A DNA stretch of 64,000 nucleotides from Pasteurellaceae bacterium LFhippo2 (GTDB taxonomy: Bacteria > Pseudomonadota > Gammaproteobacteria > Enterobacterales > Pasteurellaceae): the NCBI GenBank assembly GCA_029852775.1, contig LEKJ01000091.1, forward strand, positions 1 to 64,000, given 5' to 3'. The notes beneath the pieces were generated by a model. That model saw nothing but the letters and a program-made list of their open reading frames with translations. It did not search any database and had not been told where the DNA came from. The translations under genes were made by a program, and so were the position numbers. Within the stretch, counting starts at the first letter, position 1; every line of letters begins with the position of its first letter. Positions 19,143 through 31,230 of the stretch are shown here, one piece after another.

Positions 19143-20564
19143 ATGAAAAAATCGTTTCTACTTTTTACTCTTTTTCCCATTCTAGCTTTAGCAAATCCCG
19201 ATAGTACAGAACAAAAATTACAAAATGTGGCAAAACCACAAGCACAACAACAGGCGATGCCTACTTTAGGTTCAGCTCAAGAAATATTAGAAATTACCGA
19301 TGAGCAACTTAAACAGAACCCGCGCTTAACCCAAGAGTTACTTAATCGTGCAATTTATGGTCGAAAGCCTGAATATATTGACCAGCTTTTGCCAATTTAT
19401 CAAAGTTTTGAAAACCATGATAAAACCTTAGTACAGTATGCGTTAGGTAAATCAGCATTGTTAAAGGGGAATTATTCCGAAGCGGTTGGGCTATTTCGCC
19501 AGATTATTGCTGAAAATCCGGAATTAAATACAGTGCGAATTGAATTGGCAATCGCACTATTTTATGATCAACAAAATGGCGCAGCAGAAGATCAGTTTAA
19601 TAAAGCCAAAAGTGCAGAAGATCTTCCACAACCTGTAGCACAAGTGATCGACGCTTATCAAGATGCATTACAAAAACGCAGTAGTTGGAATTTTTCGGGC
19701 TATTTTCAATATGAGCGTGATAAAAATATCAACAGTACATCGAAAAGCCGTGAAATTGAAAATACGGGCTACATTAAAAACAGCAATATGTTGCCGCAAT
19801 CGGCACACGGTTTAGCCTACGGCTTTAATCTAAGCCGAGATTTTAACTTAACAGGTTCACACTATTTAGCTTTTGAAAATAGCTTCTCTGCAAAAAGCTA
19901 TTGGGATAATCATGGTTATGATGATATTACTAACCGTACTTTGCTTGGTTATGCTTACAAAAAATCAGATAAAACCGCCCGCTTGTTACCGTTTTATGAG
20001 AAACGTTGGTATGGCGGAAGCTCATATCGTTGGTCTAACGGTGTGCGTTTAGAATATAATCAGTGGCTAAATCCTCGCTGGCAAATTTCAACAGCTTTTG
20101 AATATGGCAAGCAACGCTATTTTGATAGCACAGCTCAAAATGGTACAACAAAATTAGCTTCTGCAACGCTATTATGGCTACGAAATCCTAAGCAGTTTTT
20201 CTATCTAGGTAGTGATTTTAATGCTGAAAGAGTTCAGGTTAAGCAATATAGTTCAGACACAAAAAGTGTGCGTGTTGGTTGGGGACAAGAATGGGAAACT
20301 TTGGGGCTATCTAGTCGTTTAGGCTTTTCTGTAACAAAAAGAGATTATAAAGATACCGCTCGTTTAGGGGGATTACTCAATTTAGGAAAAGTTCGTTCAG
20401 ATAAAGTTTATGGGGCGAATCTCATCCTTTGGAAACGTGATTGGCATCTATTTGGGATTACACCGAAGTTAAAGCTTTCTTATCGTAAACACGATAGTAA
20501 TTTACCAACGCTCTATTCTTACACAGATAAGCAAGTTAATATGGTATTTGAAAGTCAGTTTTAG
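19143..20564 (+). CDS. Slam-type surface lipoprotein assembly modifier (DUF560)
   Basis: A 473-residue outer-membrane protein. It has a signal peptide (KKSFLLFTLFPILALA), an N-terminal periplasmic domain with TPR-like helices (about residues 60-175; YALGKSALLKGNYSEAVGLFRQII) and a C-terminal beta-barrel from about residue 185 (WNFSGYFQYERDKNINSTS onward, with GWGQEWETLGLSSRLGFSV) ending in Phe (MVFESQF). This is the architecture of Slam proteins, which translocate TbpB-like lipoproteins across the outer membrane. The two upstream lipoproteins are the obvious clients. It is shorter than many Slams but all parts are present. Confidence 0.9.
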   Translation: MKKSFLLFTLFPILALANPDSTEQKLQNVAKPQAQQQAMPTLGSAQEILEITDEQLKQNPRLTQELLNRAIYGRKPEYIDQLLPIYQSFENHDKTLVQYALGKSALLKGNYSEAVGLFRQIIAENPELNTVRIELAIALFYDQQNGAAEDQFNKAKSAEDLPQPVAQVIDAYQDALQKRSSWNFSGYFQYERDKNINSTSKSREIENTGYIKNSNMLPQSAHGLAYGFNLSRDFNLTGSHYLAFENSFSAKSYWDNHGYDDITNRTLLGYAYKKSDKTARLLPFYEKRWYGGSSYRWSNGVRLEYNQWLNPRWQISTAFEYGKQRYFDSTAQNGTTKLASATLLWLRNPKQFFYLGSDFNAERVQVKQYSSDTKSVRVGWGQEWETLGLSSRLGFSVTKRDYKDTARLGGLLNLGKVRSDKVYGANLILWKRDWHLFGITPKLKLSYRKHDSNLPTLYSYTDKQVNMVFESQF

Positions 20565-20574
20565 CAAAAAATAA

Positions 20575-20594
20575 AGGGCGATTATACGCCCTTA
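20575..20594. terminator. Bidirectional terminator between Slam and TonB receptor genes
   Basis: The 7-bp stem AAGGGCG (20575-20581) with CGCCCTT (20588-20594) has A-rich flank on one side and T-rich on the other. It serves the convergent genes. The same hairpin sequence recurs at 51699-51725. Confidence 0.85.
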
Positions 20595-20601
20595 TATCTA
20601 A

Positions 20602-22608
20602 TTAAAAACTACCTTTTAACCCAACATAAACATTGCGACCTAATTGGCCGTAGCCAACTACGCTTTCATATTTTTTGTTAAATAGGTTGTTTAAGTTCGC
20701 ATATACATTGATGTTTTTGCTTACTTGGTAATTTGCACCTAAGTTCACTAAAGTGTATGAAGGCATTTTTACTTCTGTTTGATAAGACGTAAATGTTACC
20801 GTTGAGAATGGACCATAATACATATCATAACGTTTACCTACATAGCTAATGTTTGCATTCGTACCAAATTTATCAGTGACTTGATAAGTTAAACCTGCAT
20901 TTGCTGAATGAGATGGGCGACGAATGTAATTTGTACCATATTGGTCTTTTTTCTTGTCTGAACGAATATCCGTATAAGTATAATTCGCAAAAGCAGCTAA
21001 CGAATCCGTTAATTTGCCGTTATAAACTAATTCTACCCCTTTGATTTTGGTTTTATCATCACGGTTATACGATTGATAAATGTAAGAACCTGGAATGGTT
21101 TCTCTGCTATCAATATAATTTTTCACATTACGTGCAAAATAAGTCACATTTAAGTTATGATTTTTATCATTACTTTCAATTAACAAACCAATTTCACCGC
21201 CAACGCTTTTTGCTGGTTTAATGTCAGGATTTGCAACATTTTTGCTGTCCCAACCGTAGTAATCCATTAAATTTGGATTCTGGATAGCAGAACCTAAACC
21301 TGCATGAGCACGGAAATTTGGTGATAAACGGTATGCACCTGCTATTTTTCCTGTCCATGCATTTTTATATTGTGAGTTATCTGTAAAGCGACCACTCACA
21401 GATAAACTGTGATCAGAATCAGTGAATAAACGGTATTCTGTTGCTAAGCTCTTTTCACTTAAACGTTTTTCTACACCATTATAATATTTTGAAGTATAGT
21501 TGGTGCGTTGGTAATCAGCTAATAAGCTTACAGCTTGTGTTACATCTCCCTCACGATCAAAGTTAATATCTAATTGATAATTACTATTTAACTTTTTCCA
21601 ATCTTTCGTGGTCACATTTAAGCTGAAAGTATCACTGTCATGTTTTAAGTGACTGATACTAGCTTTTTGTTTGAAAAGATCTTGATCGTTGCCTAAATAA
21701 CCACTTAATTTAAATAAAGTTTCACGGCTACGCAATGCACTATGTGCTAGATCTTCTGAATAAGAATAACCTTGAGCAGTATCTCCACCTGCAGTTAAAC
21801 CATCATTATGAAAGGTTTGTGAATAGTGAGAACCTAATAATTCAAGACCTTTTTGATTATCATCATAGCCTAGGCGTAAAGAAGCACCATCACGATGGAA
21901 TTTATCACGTTCTGTCGCTCCACCAGTGCGAATAGTATTGCCATCAGCTGCAGTATAAGTGAAGTGGTTTTTACTTGCGACAGAAATACCTCGGGTACTT
22001 TGGCTATTTCCGTTTAAGGCATAATAGAAATTGTTTTTAAACCCTGAAATCGTTGCAGATACATCTTTTGTACCATTTGAGCCAGTGCCTAAATTAAAAT
22101 CAATATTAAATGGTTTATCTTTATAAATCCCACTTTTGGTTGTAATATGAACCACACCGCCCATTGCATCGCTGCCCCATAATGCCGATTGCTCACCACG
22201 TAAAACTTCAATACGCTCAACATTACTTAAACTTAATCCGCCAAAGCTGAAATTAGTATCTGCAGGATTCATTTTTACGCCGTCAATTACGATTGCTGTT
22301 TGTTGAGAATTGGCACCACGTAAGAACAAACTTGTTGTTGATCCGCGTCCACCATTTGCCCCCATAGCCACCCCTGGCACAGTTTTTAGTACATCGCTTA
22401 CGTAAGTTGCATTACGATCTGCAAAATCTTTTTCAGTTAAAACGGTTACTGAAGATGCGGTTTTATCCTGATTGATTGGTGCTGCATAAGCAGAGTAGAC
22501 ATTGATAGGTTGTAATTCTGTCGGTTGAGTTGCTTGAGATTGCTGTTCGGCAAAAGCGATAGATGAGAGAGAAAGAATAAGCGTTGTTGTGATTAAATTT
22601 TTTTGCAT
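20602..22608 (-). CDS. TonB-dependent outer-membrane receptor, BtuB-like
   Basis: A 668-residue receptor with signal peptide (KNLITTTLILSLSSIAFA), a TonB-box-like start LQPINVYSA, a plug domain (about 45-160; SVTVLTEKDFADRNATYVSD, LFLRGANSQQTAIVIDGVKM, RIEVLRGEQSALWGSDAMGG) and a 22-strand barrel ending in Phe. Plug sequence resembles BtuB and related small receptors more than heme or transferrin receptors. It is convergent with the Slam gene; whether it works with the surface lipoproteins, with the binding protein/permease pair at 27.5-29.3 kb, or alone is open. No cobalamin riboswitch is visible upstream. Confidence 0.88.
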   Translation of the reverse strand: MQKNLITTTLILSLSSIAFAEQQSQATQPTELQPINVYSAYAAPINQDKTASSVTVLTEKDFADRNATYVSDVLKTVPGVAMGANGGRGSTTSLFLRGANSQQTAIVIDGVKMNPADTNFSFGGLSLSNVERIEVLRGEQSALWGSDAMGGVVHITTKSGIYKDKPFNIDFNLGTGSNGTKDVSATISGFKNNFYYALNGNSQSTRGISVASKNHFTYTAADGNTIRTGGATERDKFHRDGASLRLGYDDNQKGLELLGSHYSQTFHNDGLTAGGDTAQGYSYSEDLAHSALRSRETLFKLSGYLGNDQDLFKQKASISHLKHDSDTFSLNVTTKDWKKLNSNYQLDINFDREGDVTQAVSLLADYQRTNYTSKYYNGVEKRLSEKSLATEYRLFTDSDHSLSVSGRFTDNSQYKNAWTGKIAGAYRLSPNFRAHAGLGSAIQNPNLMDYYGWDSKNVANPDIKPAKSVGGEIGLLIESNDKNHNLNVTYFARNVKNYIDSRETIPGSYIYQSYNRDDKTKIKGVELVYNGKLTDSLAAFANYTYTDIRSDKKKDQYGTNYIRRPSHSANAGLTYQVTDKFGTNANISYVGKRYDMYYGPFSTVTFTSYQTEVKMPSYTLVNLGANYQVSKNINVYANLNNLFNKKYESVVGYGQLGRNVYVGLKGSF

Positions 22609-22689
22609 TTTGGTTCCTTAAATAATTCCTAAATTTATTAAAGAGTTGAACTTTTTTGGAAAGGCCTATTATACACAAAAGCAAATAAT

Positions 22690-22732
22690 ACAAAATGGAC
22701 CTTATTATGAAAAAACATAATAAGGCCCATTT
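22690..22732 (-). terminator. Terminator after argH
   Basis: A long near-perfect stem, 22693-22709 with 22716-22732 (one G-T difference) and a six-base loop, ends in TTTTG on the minus strand. It separates argH from the downstream TonB receptor gene. Confidence 0.85.
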
Positions 22733-22757
22733 AAAAATTACATATTAACAAATTTAG

Positions 22758-24134
22758 TTATACACCTAAATTTTTCTTAGCGGCTGCAATTGCTTCGGCA
22801 ATACGCTCTAGATTCACACCACCTTTCGCACAACGTTTTGCTAGACAAGATTCTAATGAAAGAATCGGGTAAACATCTTCAACAATAGTTGGGTGGAATT
22901 GCTTAAATTCATCTAAGCTTAATTGTTCTAATGCACGTTTTTGGCTAATTGCATATACAACCGCTTCGCCTACGATATGGTGAGCTTCACGGAATGGAAT
23001 ACCTTTAGCTACTAAGTAGTCAGCTAATTCTGTTGCATTCGCATAACCTTGTTGTGCTGCTTCCTTAGTACGCTCTGTATCCACTTTAATATCATCTAAC
23101 ACTAATGCCGAGATATTTACGCAAGCTTGCCATGTTTCGATTGCATCAAAGATACCTTCTTTATCTTCTTGCATATCTTTGTTATAGGCTAACGGTAAGC
23201 CTTTTAATGTTGCTAATAAACCGGTTAATGCACCAAATACGCGGCCTGTTTTACCACGTACTAATTCACACGCATCGGGGTTTTTCTTCTGTGGCATTAA
23301 TGAAGAGCCAGAAGTTACACGATCTGATAATTCAACAAAGTGTGATTCACCGCTATTGAAGATAATTAGATCTTCCGCAAAACGAGAAAGGTGCATCATA
23401 CTGATTGACGCTGCTGCTAATAGCTCTAACACGTGGTCGCGGTCTGATACGCTATCTAAGCTGTTGCGCGTTGCTGTTTCAAAACCTAAGTTTTGTGCTA
23501 ATAAATCACGGTCAATAGCATATGCTGTACCTGCTAATGCACCTGAACCTAGTGGGCAAGTGTTCATACGTTTATAAGCATCGCTTAAACGGGTGTAGTC
23601 ACGCTCTAACATTTCATAATATGCCATACACCAGTGTGCAAAAGTGATTGGCTGTGCACGTTGTAAGTGAGTATAACCTGGCATTACTGCATTTTGGTTT
23701 GCTTCAGCAGTTTCAACTAATTTCTCTTGTAAGCCACGGATTGATTCTTGAAGTGAAAGCACCTGTGCTTTACACCAAAGTTTCATATCCACTGCAACTT
23801 GGTCATTACGACTACGGCCAGTGTGCAATTTCTTACCTAAATCGCCTACTTTTTTGATTAATTGAAGCTCAACCCAGCTGTGAATATCTTCTGCATCTTC
23901 TTGTAGAACGATAGCGATATTAGGCGCTACTTCTGCACGTAATGTACGAAGTGCTTTCACTAATTCTTCAAGTTCAGCTTCAGTAATAATGCCTACTGAA
24001 TGGATTGCTTTTGCCCAACCGATAGAACCATCGATATCTTCTAATGCAAGACGATAGTCAAAACGTAATGAGTCATTAAAATATTTAAATTGTTGATCTG
24101 CGGCTTGTGTAAAACGCCCACCCCAAAGTGCCAT
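22758..24134 (-). CDS. argH: Argininosuccinate lyase
   Basis: ArgH cleaves argininosuccinate to arginine and fumarate, the last step of arginine synthesis. The 458-residue length is standard. Visible family motifs are [22 protein letters not shown] at the N-terminus, [16 protein letters not shown] near residue 103, [16 protein letters not shown] near 157 and the superfamily signature [15 protein letters not shown] near 280. Tandem ARG boxes lie about 65-100 bases upstream. No other arg gene is adjacent. Confidence 0.97.
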   Translation of the reverse strand: MALWGGRFTQAADQQFKYFNDSLRFDYRLALEDIDGSIGWAKAIHSVGIITEAELEELVKALRTLRAEVAPNIAIVLQEDAEDIHSWVELQLIKKVGDLGKKLHTGRSRNDQVAVDMKLWCKAQVLSLQESIRGLQEKLVETAEANQNAVMPGYTHLQRAQPITFAHWCMAYYEMLERDYTRLSDAYKRMNTCPLGSGALAGTAYAIDRDLLAQNLGFETATRNSLDSVSDRDHVLELLAAASISMMHLSRFAEDLIIFNSGESHFVELSDRVTSGSSLMPQKKNPDACELVRGKTGRVFGALTGLLATLKGLPLAYNKDMQEDKEGIFDAIETWQACVNISALVLDDIKVDTERTKEAAQQGYANATELADYLVAKGIPFREAHHIVGEAVVYAISQKRALEQLSLDEFKQFHPTIVEDVYPILSLESCLAKRCAKGGVNLERIAEAIAAAKKNLGV

Positions 24135-24186
24135 ACGGTATCCTTAATTTTTTGCAAATAAAAAAGCGGAATCGACCGCTTGAATT

Positions 24187-24243
24187 AGTGATATTATTGC
24201 ATAATTATTCAGTTTTATTCAATAATTATTTAATGATATCACT
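24187..24243 (-). promoter_or_regulatory. Tandem ARG boxes (ArgR operator) upstream of argH
   Basis: TGCATAATTATTCA (24198-24211) matches the palindromic ARG box; a second, TCAATAATTATTTA (24219-24232), follows with centres 21 bp apart, the spacing of paired ArgR sites. Together they sit in an imperfect inverted repeat with 23-base arms (24187-24209 and 24221-24243). Arginine-dependent repression of argH is expected. Confidence 0.8.
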
Positions 24244-24249
24244 AGAAAT

Positions 24250-24303
24250 AATTAAAAAATCTGTATCCTATTTGGTCAAACTTAATTGTAGGATACAGAT
24301 TTA
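24250..24303 (-). terminator. Terminator after adk
   Basis: The 13-bp perfect stem 24258-24270 with 24289-24301 is followed on the minus strand by TTTTTTAATT. It ends the adk transcript before the argH operator. Confidence 0.87.
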
Positions 24304-24327
24304 TAATATATTTAAGCTGTTAGGAAA

Positions 24328-24990
<663 letters not shown>

Positions 24991-25048
24991 TCAAAAGAAT
25001 GGCAGTAACCTTAACGATTACCGCCTAAAATTGCAAATTTATTTAATT

Positions 25049-25130
25049 CCCTCTCTCTGATTTTCGCAAAAACGTTGTTTTGCTCAAATCTGTCTCTCTC
25101 CCGAAATCGGGAGAGAGTTATACAGAGAGT
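25049..25130. repeat. CTCTCTC-type palindromic repeat, copy 1
   Basis: Begins CCCTCTCTCTGATTTTCGC and holds the hairpin CTCTCTCCCGAAATCGGGAGAGAG, then TACAGAGAG. The left half reappears inverted at 32341-32390. It lies between adk and ampG and could act as an ampG terminator or simply be a dispersed element. Confidence 0.7.
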
Positions 25131-25131
25131 A

Positions 25132-26406
25132 TTATTTCGCTTTTTCTGACCACGGAGCGACTTTGAATAACATCAACATACCTGGAATACCCACAAAGAA
25201 GCAGATCCAGAAGAATGTATAGTAACCAAAGTTTTCCACTAATACGCCAGAGAATGCACCAAATAGTTTACTTGGAATTGCCGATAAGCTAGTGAAAATC
25301 GCTAATTGTGTTGCGGTATAAAGCGGATTGGTCTCTTTCGCCATAAAAGCAACGAAAGCGGCTGTGCCTAAGCCAACCCCGATATATTCACCAATAATAA
25401 CAGTAGTAAGTACAAACAGTTCATAACTACCAATTGTTTCAAAACGACCGTGGCTTGCCATCCAAACGAAACCAAGAATTGTCACTAATTGTACAAAACC
25501 AAATGCCCATAGAGATTTATTAATCCCTAAGCGGATCATCATAATACCGCCAAGCATACCCGAGATAATCGACGCCCAAAGTGAGTTAATCTTCACAATG
25601 GTACCAATATCGGTTTTGCTAAAGCCCATATCTAAAATAAATTTAGTCTGTAGCGAAGTTGCTAAAGAGTCGCCAAATTTATATAGGAAAATAAATAGGA
25701 TTAAACCTAAACCTGCCATTACCCCTTTACGGCCGAAGAACTCTTTAAAAGGTTGAGCAAAGGCTTGATAGAAAGGTAAGCTACGGTCGATTTGTGGCAC
25801 ATTCGGCTCTTTACTTAAGAATAAAGAGAGCACTAAACCTGGGATCATAAATAACGCAGTGAAGATAAATACACTATCCCACGGCATACTATCCGCTAAT
25901 ACTAAAGATACGCCACCCGGTACTAAACCTGCAATACGGTAAGCATTTACGTGAATTGAGTTACCTAAGCCTAATTCACTATCGCTTAAGATTTCACGGC
26001 GATAAGCATCTACTACGATATCTTGCACCGCAGAGAATACCGCAATCGCTGTTGCGATAATTGCCACCGTCTGAATACTTTGTGATGGATTAAATTGACC
26101 TAATAATGCAAGTAATGCTAATAAGCCAACTTGAGTCATAAACATCCAACTACGACGACGACCTAAGAAATTAGGATAGTAACGGTCAAGTAACGGGGAA
26201 ATCATAAATTTCCACGTATATGGAAAACCAATCAATGTAAAGAAACCGATAGTTTTCACATCGACATTGCTATCACTCATCCACGCAGGTACTAACTGGA
26301 ATAGCACATAGAGTGGTAAACCGGAAGTAAAACCTGTGAAGATACAGAGCAACATATTTTTCGAGAAAATCTGTTGCCAGATTGATGGTTTAATTTGTTC
26401 AGACAT
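25132..26406 (-). CDS. ampG: Muropeptide permease AmpG (MFS)
   Basis: AmpG imports GlcNAc-anhydromuropeptides for cell-wall recycling and in some bacteria signals beta-lactamase induction. The 424-residue protein has about 12-14 hydrophobic segments and family landmarks near the N-terminus: GFTSGLPLYVLFQLVPAWM and GFPYTWKFMISPLLDRYYP, then RRRSWMFMTQ near 85 and VVDAYRREIL near 130. It is encoded 8 bases after galE on the same strand, so the two are likely co-transcribed although their pathways differ. Confidence 0.92.
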   Translation of the reverse strand: MSEQIKPSIWQQIFSKNMLLCIFTGFTSGLPLYVLFQLVPAWMSDSNVDVKTIGFFTLIGFPYTWKFMISPLLDRYYPNFLGRRRSWMFMTQVGLLALLALLGQFNPSQSIQTVAIIATAIAVFSAVQDIVVDAYRREILSDSELGLGNSIHVNAYRIAGLVPGGVSLVLADSMPWDSVFIFTALFMIPGLVLSLFLSKEPNVPQIDRSLPFYQAFAQPFKEFFGRKGVMAGLGLILFIFLYKFGDSLATSLQTKFILDMGFSKTDIGTIVKINSLWASIISGMLGGIMMIRLGINKSLWAFGFVQLVTILGFVWMASHGRFETIGSYELFVLTTVIIGEYIGVGLGTAAFVAFMAKETNPLYTATQLAIFTSLSAIPSKLFGAFSGVLVENFGYYTFFWICFFVGIPGMLMLFKVAPWSEKAK

Positions 26407-26414
26407 AATTTCTC

Positions 26415-27431
26415 TTAGCCTTTATAGCCGTTCGGGTTATTCTTTTGCCAGTTCCACGTATCTTTCATCATTTGATTTAAGTCACGTTCTGTTTTCCAAC
26501 CTAATACTTCTAAGGCTTTTTTCGGGTTTGAGTAGCAAGTTGCAATATCGCCAGGGCGACGATCAACTAATTTATAAGGTACTTGGATTTCATTCGATTG
26601 CTCAAAAGCTTTAACCATATCTAATACTGAATAGCCTGTGCCCGTACCTAAATTGTAAACGTGGAAACCTGCGTCATCTTGGTGTTTTTCTAGCGCTTTT
26701 AAGTGACCGATAGCTAAATCTACCACGTGAATATAATCACGTACGCCAGTACCATCGTGTGTATCGTAATCGCTACCAAATACTGAAAGTTGTTGAAGTT
26801 TACCTACTGCTACTTGGCTAATATAAGGTAATAAGTTATTTGGGATACCGTTTGGATCTTCGCCAATTAAGCCACTTGAATGTGCGCCAACTGGGTTGAA
26901 GTAACGTAAAACCACCGCGCTAAATTGTGGGAAGGCTTTGGTTGTATCTTCTAAAATACGTTCAACCATATATTTTGATGTGCCATACGGGTTAGTTGTA
27001 CCACCAACTGGGCAGTTTTCAGTGATAGGAATTTCTACTGGGTCGCCATAAACCGTTGCTGATGAGCTGAATACGATAGTATTAACATTCGCTTTTAACA
27101 TCTCTTCAACTAATACGATTGAACCAGTTACATTATTTTGATAGTAGTAAAGTGGTTTTTGCACACTTTCTCCCACCGCTTTTAAGCCTGCGAAGTGGAT
27201 AACAGAGTCAATTTTATTTTCTGCAAAAATTTTGCGAAGCATTTCTCTATCTAAAATGTCGCCTTGATAGAATTTAACTGTTTTGCCTGTGATCTGTTTT
27301 ACTCGCTCAAGTGAAACTTCTGATGAGTTACATAAATTATCAAGTACTACGATCTCTTGATTTTTATTTAATAACTCTACAACTGTATGTGAGCCGATAT
27401 AACCAGCTCCGCCAGTAACTAAAATTGCCAT
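26415..27431 (-). CDS. galE: UDP-glucose 4-epimerase
   Basis: GalE interconverts UDP-glucose and UDP-galactose for galactose use and for lipooligosaccharide sugars. The 338-residue protein has the Rossmann GGAGYIGSH at residue 7, SSSATVYG near 124 (catalytic Ser/Thr) and YGTSKYMVE near 149 (Tyr-x3-Lys). Length and motifs match the short-chain dehydrogenase/reductase epimerases. No galT/galK is adjacent, which suits a role in surface glycan synthesis. Confidence 0.97.
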   Translation of the reverse strand: MAILVTGGAGYIGSHTVVELLNKNQEIVVLDNLCNSSEVSLERVKQITGKTVKFYQGDILDREMLRKIFAENKIDSVIHFAGLKAVGESVQKPLYYYQNNVTGSIVLVEEMLKANVNTIVFSSSATVYGDPVEIPITENCPVGGTTNPYGTSKYMVERILEDTTKAFPQFSAVVLRYFNPVGAHSSGLIGEDPNGIPNNLLPYISQVAVGKLQQLSVFGSDYDTHDGTGVRDYIHVVDLAIGHLKALEKHQDDAGFHVYNLGTGTGYSVLDMVKAFEQSNEIQVPYKLVDRRPGDIATCYSNPKKALEVLGWKTERDLNQMMKDTWNWQKNNPNGYKG

Positions 27432-27538
27432 TATGTTTATCCTTATAACGAAGAAAATTGCCGATAGTTTACTCTCTTTACACTAAAAGTGCTATGAAAT
27501 CAAAGTAGATTTCGCCATTTAATCGCAAATTTGCACAA

Positions 27539-28504
27539 TTAAACTAACTTTCGCTGCTGAGAAAGCAAAATCCAAATTAAAAACGGAGCGCCGATAATCG
27601 CAGTTAAGGTACCGATATAGATCTTAGAAAAGAATGAAATATATAACACGCAAAGATCCGCAATCAGCAGAATTAAAGCGCCGATTAAGCCACTAGTAAG
27701 ATAGAGTTGCGATGGTTTACGTTTTAGCAGAATCCGAGCTAAATGGGGGGCGATAAGCCCGATAAAGCCGATTGTTCCCGTTTGGGGAATAGTTGCTCCT
27801 ACTAATAATGCCACGCCAAAGGTTGTGATAAAAAAGCTTTTCTTTGGATCAATTCCCATAGTGCTTGTGGTCTCTTCGCCAAAGGTCAGTAGATCAATAT
27901 AACGCCGTTGGTTATAGAGACATAAACAGCCAATACAAATAATCGGGAGCGACATTAACAGCGTATCCATTTTTGCCCAAACCAATGAGCCTTGTAGCCA
28001 ACGATAGAGCTCCGCTAACGCCCACGGACTTTCCGCATTTGAAAGCAGTAATGCGATTGCTGACGTCAGCAACATATTTACCGCCATTCCGCTAAGAATC
28101 ATCATCGTTGTGCCGTGATTTTTGGCAATAAAATAGACGACTAAAAAACTGATTAGCGCACCGCTGATTCCCCCCAGCAACAACCATCCAAATGGAGCAG
28201 AAAAGTAGTAGAGAATAAAAACACTTGCGGTTGTAGCCCCTGTTGCGCTCCCAAGTAAGCCTGGACTCGCGAGTGGATTTTGGAAAATACCTTGCATTGC
28301 ATTGCCTGCAATGGCAAGGCTTGCCCCTGTGATGACTGCAAGTAGAATACGCGGTAGGCGAATATCCCATAGCACAAGATTACGCATATCGGTAACTACA
28401 CCATTTGGAGCGTTTAGTGCAGAAAAATCGCCAAGTTGGTAGGTACTGGCTAGGGCAATCAATAAGATTAAGATTGAGCCTAGTAAAATGTTTAATTTGT
28501 TCAT
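27539..28504 (-). CDS. FecCD-family ABC transporter permease
   Basis: A 321-residue permease of the BtuC/FecCD family for iron-siderophore, heme or cobalamin import, with about ten helices. Motifs: RLPRILLAVITGASLAIAGNAMQGIFQNPLASPGLLGSA near residue 50 and the ATPase-coupling stretch GTIGFIGLIAPHLAR near 250. I place the start at 28504, which overlaps the stop of the binding-protein gene by 4 bases; an upstream ATG at 28540 lies inside that gene. No ATPase gene follows (galE is next), so the subunit must be supplied from elsewhere. Confidence 0.9.
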   Translation of the reverse strand: MNKLNILLGSILILLIALASTYQLGDFSALNAPNGVVTDMRNLVLWDIRLPRILLAVITGASLAIAGNAMQGIFQNPLASPGLLGSATGATTASVFILYYFSAPFGWLLLGGISGALISFLVVYFIAKNHGTTMMILSGMAVNMLLTSAIALLLSNAESPWALAELYRWLQGSLVWAKMDTLLMSLPIICIGCLCLYNQRRYIDLLTFGEETTSTMGIDPKKSFFITTFGVALLVGATIPQTGTIGFIGLIAPHLARILLKRKPSQLYLTSGLIGALILLIADLCVLYISFFSKIYIGTLTAIIGAPFLIWILLSQQRKLV

Positions 28505-29298
28505 TTTAATTGATGATAAATCTTCTTTGCCCCTTGCCATAAACCGTGATCAAAACAGTAGGTATATTTTAATGGCATAGTTGCAACCGGTTGGTTTTTA
28601 AATAAATTTTGCAAAAGTGGATGAGAGAGCAACTCTCCCTGCTGGCTATAGCCTTGTTTATCCGTTAAGGAAATCAACACATTCGGTTGGCTAAGTAACA
28701 CTTTCTCCAATGAAAAATTCTGTTGAGTCAAATCGCTTTTTAATGGTTTTAAACCGAGTAATTTTAACAAAATTTGATACTGTGGATAGAACATATCAAC
28801 CACACCAGTATCAGCAAGAATCAGCGTTTCTGCAACCGGTCGGTTTAGCTGATATTTTTGCAAATCTAATGTTGAAATTAACCGCTTGGCTTGCGGTGAG
28901 TTTCCCGTTACTTCGCCTAGCTGTTCAATTAATTCAAACAGTTGTTCTGCTGTTTGTGGGCTATCATTAATCGGAATAATTTTAAAGCCAAGCTGTTTAA
29001 GTTGATTGACTAATTGCGGATAAAAGGTTTCGTTAATCAGTAAGGTTTTATCGGCATAGGGTAATAATTTTTCTAATTGTGGCTCGATAGTTGGTTTATT
29101 GTGATTGACTTTATCCAACATCATCAGCGGATTTGTTGAATAGGGCGACATTGCCGAAATCTGCTCTGGGCGAGCAAGTTCAATCAGCAACCGATCACTG
29201 CATAGATTAAGAGAAACAAACTGCTCTGTGTTTGTTTGATTTGCAAAAGCAGGAGAAATAAATCCCCAAAGAGCAAAAAATGAAAGGAATCTATGCAT
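28501..29298 (-). CDS. Periplasmic substrate-binding protein, BtuF/FecB-like
   Basis: A 265-residue precursor with signal peptide (HRFLSFFALWGFISPAFA) and a type III binding-protein fold: QFVSLNLCSDRLLIELARPEQISAMSPYS, then EKLLPYADKTLLINE and TLILADTGVVDMFYPQYQ. It resembles cobalamin/iron-chelate binding proteins; the cargo cannot be told. The start 29298 is chosen because residues before it (from 29325) would precede the signal peptide. A pyrG terminator lies just upstream. It is translationally coupled to the permease. Confidence 0.82.
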   Translation of the reverse strand: MHRFLSFFALWGFISPAFANQTNTEQFVSLNLCSDRLLIELARPEQISAMSPYSTNPLMMLDKVNHNKPTIEPQLEKLLPYADKTLLINETFYPQLVNQLKQLGFKIIPINDSPQTAEQLFELIEQLGEVTGNSPQAKRLISTLDLQKYQLNRPVAETLILADTGVVDMFYPQYQILLKLLGLKPLKSDLTQQNFSLEKVLLSQPNVLISLTDKQGYSQQGELLSHPLLQNLFKNQPVATMPLKYTYCFDHGLWQGAKKIYHQLK

Positions 29299-29316
29299 AA
29301 TAAAAAATAATGTCCT

Positions 29317-29354
29317 TAAAAACAAAAGCCTTGCATATTACTATACAAGGCTTT
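29317..29354 (-). terminator. Terminator after pyrG
   Basis: The 9-bp stem AAAGCCTTG (29325-29333) with CAAGGCTTT (29346-29354) is followed on the minus strand by TTGTTTTTAAGG. The next start codon is about 20 bases downstream, so the binding-protein gene depends on readthrough or a promoter inside this region. Confidence 0.85.
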
Positions 29355-29370
29355 CTTTGATTAATTCAAA

Positions 29371-31230
<1,860 letters not shown>

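Noticed and set aside
22609-22757. Possible cobalamin riboswitch before the BtuB-like receptor gene
   Set aside because: No B12-box-like sequence is visible; the region holds only the argH terminator and a short leader.
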